Assembly (NCBI GenBank): GCA_027625095.1 | Contig: JAQBXN010000058.1 | Span: 1 to 49,196 of the forward strand | Reading direction: 5' to 3' | Length of the DNA stretch: 49,196 nucleotides | From: Planctomycetota bacterium | GTDB lineage: Bacteria > Planctomycetota > PUPC01 > JACPCR01 | Shown here: positions 9,470 to 15,928 of the stretch, one piece after another | Position numbering within the stretch: the stretch's first letter is position 1 | How the letters are laid out: the number at the start of each line of letters is the position of its first letter | Notes under the pieces: model-generated | Seen by the model: only the letters and a program-made list of their open reading frames with translations | What the model was told of the DNA's origin: nothing | The model's database searches: none | Position numbers and translations under genes: made by a program

Positions 9470-9892
9470 CTATTCTTTCTCAACGGTTACAAAGGAGACG
9501 TTGTGCATTTTTGCCTTGGCACAAATGTCCAACACTTCGACGACGCGGCCGTAACTCGCATTCTTATCTCCACGCACAATGACTGCCGGGATTCCGATCC
9601 CCTTGTAGAGCTCCGCAAGCTGTATGAGTCTTTCGGACAGTAGTTTAAGGGACATCTTTTCGTTCTTGATAATCACATCACCCTTCTTATTGATATTAAT
9701 GATCAACTCGGTGAATGACTGGGTGTTGGGACCGGCCTGGCCAGCCTGTGGAAGGTCGATCGTGAGCATTTTTTCATTTTCCTCAAGGGCTGAAGTGACC
9801 AGGAAGAAAAGGAGCAGAACAAAGATAATATCGATCATCGGAGCCATCTGGAAGCCCGGCTCCTCTTCTACGTTCTTGCGTCGGAAGTTCAT
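9470..9892 (-). CDS. exbD: ExbD/TolR-type biopolymer transport protein
   Basis: A 140-residue protein of typical ExbD/TolR length. The short cytoplasmic N-terminus is followed by a single membrane helix starting at MAPMIDIIFVLLLFFLVTSA. It carries the conserved proton-path aspartate (D21) after Pro18. The periplasmic domain has the usual LTIDLPQAG and VIVRGDKNASYGRVVEVLD patterns. With ExbB it forms the proton-driven stator unit in the inner membrane. Its ATG overlaps the exbB stop by four bases (ATGA), pointing to translational coupling. Confidence 0.93.
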   Translation of the reverse strand: MNFRRKNVEEEPGFQMAPMIDIIFVLLLFFLVTSALEENEKMLTIDLPQAGQAGPNTQSFTELIININKKGDVIIKNEKMSLKLLSERLIQLAELYKGIGIPAVIVRGDKNASYGRVVEVLDICAKAKMHNVSFVTVEKE

Positions 9893-10923
9893 TCTTCAGC
9901 ACCCTTTCTTTCGATAATCCGCTCGGCCATCTGTTCGGCGAGCACTTCCATGGACCCAACAAGGCGGACCACCTTGCCCTTGAAGAGGAAGTAGACGACG
10001 AACGCCAGAATTCCCACAAAAAGCCCTGCGACTGTTGTGTTGAGCGCAATGGAGATGGAGGCGGCCAGCACCTTGTGCTGGGCGGCCTCTCCCGCGATGC
10101 CGCGAAAGGCCAACTGCAAACCCCAGACGGTTCCAAAAAGTCCGAGCATGGGCGCTATCACACCCACATTATTAAGGTAGCTGATTTTCTGCTGAAGCAA
10201 TTCAGACTCTCGAGATCCGGCAGATCCCATGGCTTCACGTATAAGCTCTGGCGACTGATCCGCCTTTTGGACACCCGCCAGCACAACACGACCGAAAGCG
10301 CATTTCTTTTTGCGGCAGTATTCCGCGGCGTTATCCCAGTGACCATTCGCCAGGTATTCCATCACATCTTCGACCATCCGTTTCGGGATGAGGTGGCTTT
10401 CACGAATGGACAGCAGGCAGTGAAAAAACAGGGCCATCGTCACAAAGGACAGGAAGATAATCGGATACATGATCTTCCCGCCGAGCTTGATGAAGTAGAG
10501 CATCCTGTGCCCGGAGCGTTTTGCCTGAAACACGTAGAGCGGAAAATCTTTGCCATAAAAGTAAGAAGCAGAGAATACATCCTGCTGGCTGTCGGGGTTG
10601 ACCACTTTGACGTCTACCGGTCCGACTCCCTGGGATGGGGGAGAGGTTACCTTGAGTATGGTGCCGTTCTTTTCGATCTTAACTTCAGTAACTTCTGCAT
10701 CGCCAAAAAATACCTTTGAATCCATACGGAAATTCTCTCCGGCGATGGTGACTATCACCCCGCCCTCTGCGGCAGAATGGTTAGGCTCTACATAGACAAT
10801 CTTGGGGGCCTGACCTTTTTCTACCGGCTTCTTGGGCGCGTCTTCGGCACAAAGTGAAGCGATAACTGCCATTGCCGCTATCGCCATCCAACGTGTTCGG
10901 AAAGCATGAAAAACATCGAACAT
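9889..10923 (-). CDS. exbB: ExbB/TolQ/MotA-type proton channel with N-terminal TIG domain
   Basis: A 344-residue protein. Residues 12-26 are a signal-peptide-like segment. Residues 40-123 form an IPT/TIG immunoglobulin-like domain (starts PKIVYVEPNHS, includes GGVIVTIAGENF). The MotA/TolQ/ExbB channel follows: helix 1 at about 152-172, helix 2 at about 250-273 (GLFGTVWG) and helix 3 at about 290-315 (ALNTTVAGLFVGI), with the conserved Thr residues of the family. Standard ExbB lacks a TIG domain; here the domain would project into the periplasm. AAGGAG lies just before the ATG. It is the first gene of the four-gene operon and makes the proton channel with ExbD. Confidence 0.9.
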   Translation of the reverse strand: MFDVFHAFRTRWMAIAAMAVIASLCAEDAPKKPVEKGQAPKIVYVEPNHSAAEGGVIVTIAGENFRMDSKVFFGDAEVTEVKIEKNGTILKVTSPPSQGVGPVDVKVVNPDSQQDVFSASYFYGKDFPLYVFQAKRSGHRMLYFIKLGGKIMYPIIFLSFVTMALFFHCLLSIRESHLIPKRMVEDVMEYLANGHWDNAAEYCRKKKCAFGRVVLAGVQKADQSPELIREAMGSAGSRESELLQQKISYLNNVGVIAPMLGLFGTVWGLQLAFRGIAGEAAQHKVLAASISIALNTTVAGLFVGILAFVVYFLFKGKVVRLVGSMEVLAEQMAERIIERKGAEE

Positions 10924-11256
10924 TCAAATCTCCTTGGTTGAATCTTTGTTGATTTGACCGCTGAATTCAGCCAACGCACCGGCTCAGCGGAAGACTGGAA
11001 TTGCAGGGGATGAGATGGGAAGAGGTGGGTGCTGGTAAGCTGTTACTGCTGACATATTAGGATAAAACAACCGCTCTCCCGCGTGTTCCGATTGCGATTG
11101 CTGACACCTGGGACAAGATGCGCCCGAGTATTGGGGCGCAAATCGATAGGGGCGGGATTATAGATAATGCCCCCGGGCTGGCAATCATAAGGTAACGGAA
11201 TAACCACTTGGAATTAAGTGCGTTAAGAAATCAGATTGCCACCCAATTGCACGATT
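10924..11256. other. Intergenic region upstream of exbB, with a hairpin
   Basis: A 333-bp stretch without a gene between exbB and the kinase gene, both on the minus strand. It should hold the exbB operon promoter, but I see no convincing -35/-10 pair. TGCGCCC at 11119-11125 pairs with GGGCGCA at 11134-11140 around an 8-base loop; it lies about 117 bp past the kinase stop and could end its transcript. No T-tract follows. Confidence 0.45.
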
Positions 11257-12183
11257 TTACAAGCCTTCAGGAACCACATTTTTCTTCTGCATTTCCCGGA
11301 TGGCCTGCCACACCTCACGCATCGTCTGGGGCCGTTTTTCGGGCTTGCGTTCACAACAGGCGACCACCAGCTCGTCGAGTTCCTTGGGCACTTGGGGGTT
11401 ATCGTTTCGCACGGCACGAGAACGCCCGGCGTAACTCACGGTAAAATCCAACCCCTGGGCGCCAGGAACCCCCGTCATCGCCGGGCGATTCAGTCGCCCC
11501 GTCAAGGCCCAGTACATCGTCGCTCCGATACCGTAGACATCAGTTTTGAAATCGATCTGATCGCCCTTGAGCTGTTCAGGTGCCATGTATTCGGGGGTGC
11601 CCTGGATTCTGAACTTGTCGGCTCCTATGTATACGCTCTGTCCAAAATCAATAATCTTGACCAGGCCGTTGGGCTCGATCATCACGTGGGAAGGTTTCAT
11701 GTCCGCGTGAATGATCCCGTATTGGTGGATTTCGACCAACGCCTGAGTTGCCTGCCGAAAAAAGTCCAGCAACTGACGCATGCTGTAGTCATTTTTCTCC
11801 TTAAGGCCAAACCCATCCACGAAGTCCATCAGCATGTCATAGCCATGCACCCGAAAAGCTTTACGTATAGTTCGCAGGTCATAAACAGTAACGACATGCG
11901 GGCTGCCACCGGCTTGCTGGAACTCCTTCAAAACCTTGTATTCGTTCTTAACCTGATCGAAATAGGATTGATAGAGCGATTTATGGAGTTTCTGTTTGGT
12001 CGGGCCTTGGGAACGGGAGGCGTTTTGCCTTGACTGATGGATATGGTCGATTGAGGTTCGCGTTACATGCTTGCAGCCATACAATTTCCCATCCTGATTG
12101 CTTACCGCTCGGTAAATGATGCTTCCTGCACCATTTCCAAGTCCTTTGCCAATTTTGAGATCTGGCCAGTTCGGCTTCGGCAT
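11257..12183 (-). CDS. Ser/Thr protein kinase with altered catalytic loop
   Basis: A 308-residue single-domain Hanks-type kinase without a membrane segment. Visible: glycine loop GKGLGNGAGS (12-20), ATP lysine K38, likely helix-C glutamate E81, catalytic loop HADMKPSH (159-166), DFG (179-181) and GTPEYMAPEQ (196-204). The catalytic loop lacks the usual Arg before Asp, and His166 takes the place of the Asn that normally binds Mg. The catalytic Asp161 and DFG Asp are present, so the kinase may be active with changed metal use, or may be a binder. ATG is preceded by AAGG. Substrates are unknown; no phosphatase is adjacent. Confidence 0.88.
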   Translation of the reverse strand: MPKPNWPDLKIGKGLGNGAGSIIYRAVSNQDGKLYGCKHVTRTSIDHIHQSRQNASRSQGPTKQKLHKSLYQSYFDQVKNEYKVLKEFQQAGGSPHVVTVYDLRTIRKAFRVHGYDMLMDFVDGFGLKEKNDYSMRQLLDFFRQATQALVEIHQYGIIHADMKPSHVMIEPNGLVKIIDFGQSVYIGADKFRIQGTPEYMAPEQLKGDQIDFKTDVYGIGATMYWALTGRLNRPAMTGVPGAQGLDFTVSYAGRSRAVRNDNPQVPKELDELVVACCERKPEKRPQTMREVWQAIREMQKKNVVPEGL

Positions 12184-12444
12184 CGGCCTTATTGATAAAA
12201 GGATTAAATCGATTTGCCTCTTAGCAAATCATTCCGGCTTTCGCCAGAAAGCTTACTGGCGACGATAAGGTTGACCCGCCGACGGGGGAAGATACCCCGA
12301 GTACAGCCGTGTCAGTGAGGAAGGCCTCGGCCCTACACGGAAAGCTAGGGATTATAGCTATGGTGAGCGGGCCGCAATCGGAAACGAGCAGAAACATGCT
12401 GCCCAGACTTTTTTCATCGAGCCCGGATGGGTAGTTGTAAACGA
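12184..12444. other. Intergenic region with hairpin
   Basis: A 261-bp gap between the kinase start and the end of the propeller gene upstream of it. TCGCCAG at 12241-12247 pairs perfectly with CTGGCGA at 12256-12262 around an 8-base loop. A transcription terminator for the propeller gene is possible, but no T-tract follows in either direction. Nothing else could be supported. Confidence 0.35.
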
Positions 12445-13458
12445 CTAAACGGAAGTCGCGCTGACGATTCTCCACACGCCCCGCTTGTTTGCGGCTGTGC
12501 CGTCGCATGCCTCGTAATAAAGCCGGTATCTCGGTCGGCCGTCTTGCCCGTCAGCGATTTGAATCACACACATCTCCGAGCACTTTGCGCCGTCCCAGCG
12601 GCTGCCTCCGGGAGCGATCACCGGATCGGAGGCCTTCCGCCAGTTCAGTCCATCCTCCGATACCGCGGTCAGAACCTGCGCTCTGTCTGAAGCGCTGTAA
12701 CCGGAGTAGTACATGCGATAGCCCTTTTCAGCGATGCGAATTACTTCAGGCGCAAATGCGGTGAAGGCGTCGTACTGGTCGCCTCGCGTGATGCGGATGC
12801 CCGGCTCTTCCTGGAAGTCAAGACCGTCCTCTGAAAGCGCGCTGATGATTCCGACCCCTCGTTCGCTGCAATACAAACGGTATCGCCCGTCGTCCAGGTT
12901 TATCACTCGGGGTGAACTGAATCCCCGGCCACCTTCTCCCATGCGTTCTCCAGGCTCCACCCGCCACGAAAGGCCGCCGTCTTCCGAATTCGCGCTGCGA
13001 ATCGTGCTTTGTCCCGATTGCGGCCCGGGGCAGGATTCAAAGTACATTCGCAGCATTCCGTGTTTGGTTTCGACAGGCACGACTTCAGAAGACACGACTC
13101 GGAATTGCCCCGCGCCTCCCTCTTGTGGCAACAGACGTATTCCTGCCTCAGGTGTCCAGGCCAAGCCATCAGTAGAGGTGGCGCTCAGAATTCGCGTTGT
13201 CGAATTGTCGTAGTCGTTGGCGCCATTCGGAAAACCTGCTCGCGGAAGAATCTGGGTGTAATACATTCGATAGCCGCCGTCGTTCAGCGGTACCACATTG
13301 GGAGCTACCGCACCACAGACCCCAGTTCGTGCGGCCTCCTCTGACCAACTCGCCTCCGGTAGCGGATCGCTATCCGAGTCCGGCGGAGCGTCTATCGCCC
13401 ATGATTCGTCCTTAATCCAGTCGACGCCGGGATCTGTAGGAACCGTGTGAAACTTCAT
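12445..13458 (-). CDS. Five-bladed beta-propeller, glycosidase-like protein
   Basis: A 337-residue protein made of repeated propeller blades. The recurring pattern is YRMYY/YRLYC/YRLYYE at blade ends and SEDGLxW or SEDGLDF at blade turns, as in GH43/GH130-like and sialidase-like proteins that act on or bind sugars. Five such blades can be counted. No signal peptide is visible; the N-terminus begins MKFHTVPTDPGVDW. Catalytic residues cannot be assigned by eye, so enzyme activity is not certain. It lies 66 bp after the DUF1501 gene on the same strand, possibly in one transcript. No clear ribosome binding site precedes the ATG. Confidence 0.65.
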   Translation of the reverse strand: MKFHTVPTDPGVDWIKDESWAIDAPPDSDSDPLPEASWSEEAARTGVCGAVAPNVVPLNDGGYRMYYTQILPRAGFPNGANDYDNSTTRILSATSTDGLAWTPEAGIRLLPQEGGAGQFRVVSSEVVPVETKHGMLRMYFESCPGPQSGQSTIRSANSEDGGLSWRVEPGERMGEGGRGFSSPRVINLDDGRYRLYCSERGVGIISALSEDGLDFQEEPGIRITRGDQYDAFTAFAPEVIRIAEKGYRMYYSGYSASDRAQVLTAVSEDGLNWRKASDPVIAPGGSRWDGAKCSEMCVIQIADGQDGRPRYRLYYEACDGTAANKRGVWRIVSATSV

Positions 13459-13524
13459 AATCAGGTCGTGGCCGTTCGGATCGAAATGATAGTGGGGCAG
13501 ACACTTTTACCTGCCGTACACCAA

Positions 13525-15027
13525 TCACGCCAGGATGTCGTGAATGATGTTTCCTGAAACATCGGTAAGGCGGAAATCACGCCCCTGGAAACGATAGGTG
13601 AGTTTTTCGTGGTCCACTCCCATTTGATGGAGAGCGGTGGCGTGGATGTCCTGCACGGTCGCTATTTTTTCCACGGCGCGGTAGCCATATTCATCGGTGG
13701 CACCGTAGGATGCTCCGCCCTTTATGCCGGCGCCGGCCATCCACATGGTGAAGCCTCGTGGGTTGTGGTCCCGGCCCTTGCCCCCCTGAGCGACGGGCAG
13801 TCGGCCGAACTCGCCGCCCCAGACGATGAGAGTTTCTTCGAGCAGCCCGCGCGACTCGAGGTCACTTAAGAGCCCGGTGATCGGTTTGTCGGTCGCTGCG
13901 GTATGCCTGCGGTGATGGGCCATGTCCCCGTGCTGATCCCAATTGTTGTCGCCGTGCGCGCCGCCGCTGTATACCTGAACAAACCGGACGCCGCGCTCGA
14001 CCATCCTTCTGGCCAGGAGGAGTTGCCTGCCAAAATAATCGGTCTGCTTCTCTCCGATGCCATAAAGTGCCTGGGTGGCGGCTGACTCCTTTGTGAGGTC
14101 GGTAATCTCCGGGGCGGCCATCTGCATTCGGTAAGCGAGTTCGTAGTTTTCGATCCGGGCCTGCAGGTCAGCTTCGGCCGGGTGATACTCGCCGTGTTTT
14201 TCATTCATCCAGTTGAGCAGGTTCAACTGCCTTCGCTGAGACTCGTCGGAATGATGTTTGGCCCGATCCAGATTCAGGATCGGCACGCCGGTGGAACGAA
14301 ACGGCGTGGCCTGGTAGGCCCCGGGCAAGAAACCGTTACTCCAGTTCTGCGCTCCATTAATCGGCCCGCCGGTCTTATCGAGCATGACGATGTAACCGGG
14401 CATGTCTCGATTTTCAGTGCCGAGGCCGTAGGTGATCCAGGAGCCCATGGACGGCGAACCGACCCTTGTGAACCCGGTGTTCATCTCCATCAGGGCCGGG
14501 CCGTGATTGTTTGAGTCTGCCGTGCAGGATTTGATGAAGGCGATCTCATCTACCTTTGATGAAAGGTGGGGATAAAGATCAGAGACCCAGGCGCCGGACT
14601 CACCATACTGGCGAAAAGAATAGTTCGACCGCATGAGCGCCCCAGGGCCGCCGAAGAAGACGTCGGACTTGTCGAGTGATTTCAACGGCTTGCCGTGATC
14701 TTGCTGCAACTGGGGTTTGTAATCGAAAGTGTCCATCTGGCTCGGCCCGCCGTACATGAACAGAAAAATGACGGACTTCGCCCTGGGCCTGGCATGGGGC
14801 AGCTTTGGCACCAGAGAATTGAGTTCTTTCACCGAAGCGGCCTGCGCAGAACCAGTTAAGGCAGTGGATTGGAGCAACCCACCGACGGCCATGAGTCCGA
14901 ATCCGATCCCGCTTTGTCTTAAGAACTCGCGGCGGTTGGATTCGAGGGGAAGGTGAAAGTTGCGCTGCTCAAGTTGCCGTTTGAAATCGGTCTCAGCTTC
15001 GGACCGTTTAGAGATTGGTTTGCTCAT
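13525..15027 (-). CDS. DUF1501 twin-arginine exported protein
   Basis: A 500-residue protein of the DUF1501 family, related in fold to sulfatases/alkaline phosphatases. A twin-arginine signal (NRREFLRQSG, R32-R33) is followed by a hydrophobic segment and an SAQA-like cleavage region. Conserved family stretches are present: VIFLFMYGGPSQMDTFDYKP, RVGSPSMGSWITYGLG, and WGGEFGRLPVAQGGKGRDHNPRGFTMWMAGAG. DUF1501 genes in planctomycetes usually sit directly after a DUF1549/DUF1553 cytochrome-type gene; here the upstream side has only a decayed transposase-like gene, so this copy is an orphan. Function in the family is unproven. Confidence 0.85.
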   Translation of the reverse strand: MSKPISKRSEAETDFKRQLEQRNFHLPLESNRREFLRQSGIGFGLMAVGGLLQSTALTGSAQAASVKELNSLVPKLPHARPRAKSVIFLFMYGGPSQMDTFDYKPQLQQDHGKPLKSLDKSDVFFGGPGALMRSNYSFRQYGESGAWVSDLYPHLSSKVDEIAFIKSCTADSNNHGPALMEMNTGFTRVGSPSMGSWITYGLGTENRDMPGYIVMLDKTGGPINGAQNWSNGFLPGAYQATPFRSTGVPILNLDRAKHHSDESQRRQLNLLNWMNEKHGEYHPAEADLQARIENYELAYRMQMAAPEITDLTKESAATQALYGIGEKQTDYFGRQLLLARRMVERGVRFVQVYSGGAHGDNNWDQHGDMAHHRRHTAATDKPITGLLSDLESRGLLEETLIVWGGEFGRLPVAQGGKGRDHNPRGFTMWMAGAGIKGGASYGATDEYGYRAVEKIATVQDIHATALHQMGVDHEKLTYRFQGRDFRLTDVSGNIIHDILA

Positions 15028-15149
15028 AAATGCACTATTTCCTAAACGCGGCCTGTGGCCGCAACCAATTGGACAGCCCCATTAACTGTACAAGGTTAAG
15101 TCTTCTACACGCCACAGGCATGCCCCTACCGTCACGGATTTCGGTTGGA
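15028..15149. other. Intergenic region with GCGGCC hairpin
   Basis: GCGGCC at 15048-15053 pairs with GGCCGC at 15057-15062 around a 3-base loop, just upstream of the DUF1501 start on the minus strand. No promoter could be identified. Confidence 0.3.
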
Positions 15150-15541
15150 CCGAGGTGGGAGTTTAGTCCGTTTTGTCTAGCGGTTCTATTTTCTTGCGGC
15201 ATTGTTGCTCGGCCGTTCCATCAACAAACCAGGCTTTGGAGCCACTCTTGTTGAGGAATTGGCGAAGGACGAGGACCGTTTGTGTAGTTCGCCGAGACAG
15301 TAAAGAAACTTTCGGGAAATTTCGTGAAGACTGCTGAAGGGAATCTGTTGTCCGGAGTCTGCACAGACTTCATCCCATACGGCCAGCAGACGACGCCATT
15401 CAGAAAGTGTTCGATGCCGACATGTGCGACGAGATCGAATCCGTATCGCTGTCCGCGGGGAACCAGCGCATCCAAATCGGGCGAACGGCGAACGAGCTTG
15501 AGTCCCTCCAGGGTCGCGTGGGCGCCCGGTCTTCGTGGCAT
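15150..15541 (-). pseudogene. Decayed transposase-like gene, several frameshifts
   Basis: Reading the minus strand, three frames in succession give fragments that look like one protein. The first, from 15541, has LVPRGQRYGFDLVAHVG and IEHFLNG. The next has QIPFSSLHEISRKFLYCLGELH. The last (about 15280-15150) has VLRQFLNKSGSKAWFVDGTAE and ends at a stop. The order and style (VPRGQRYGxDL, SSLxxxxxRFLxxLxxLH, xDGTxE) match, from memory, a family of transposase-like proteins seen in many environmental genomes; the family assignment is inference. At least two frameshifts and missing ends mean no functional product. Confidence 0.5.
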
Positions 15542-15928
15542 GAAATAGAGAGGAGTTCAAACTCACCACAGTGCGCCCAAAAGAAAACCCCGCAAAGGGG
15601 CCTAAAACCGAGGAAAACAGTAAGAGTCAGGTCATTGGAATGTAATTCATTGTCCGCCCATATAATATGATGGTGCCAAACCCTACTCTATGTCTGTGCG
15701 CCGCAATCATATAAGTTGGGCCAACTGAAATCCGCAACGATAGGGACAAGCCGGTGGCATCATGAATTCGGTAACCCCCGGTGTCTCAATTAATACAAGA
15801 AACTTCACTCAATTTACCACTTTGTGAATCTTCGCATTTTAAAAAACGGGTCAATCATGCATGTTCATTCGCTTGCAATACGACCAGAACTCTTACTCGT
15901 TACTCATTACTCATGACGCCAAATTCCC
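15542..15928. other. Intergenic region upstream of VWA gene
   Basis: A 387-bp AT-rich stretch without a gene. CCCC-GCAAA-GGGG at about 15584-15600 is a weak hairpin. Its right end is a copy of the heptamer repeat, listed separately. No promoter was convincing. Confidence 0.4.
15892..15920 (+). repeat. Heptamer repeat element, copy A
   Basis: A 29-bp copy of the dispersed repeat CTTACTCA-TTACTCA-TTACTCA-TTACGTC, with three mismatches. It ends 8 bp before the GTG start of the VWA gene and occupies the place where a ribosome binding site would be expected. Confidence 0.85.

Noticed and set aside
11236..12033. 265-codon plus-strand open frame opposite the kinase gene
   Set aside because: The minus-strand kinase motifs are unambiguous; the antisense frame has no family features.
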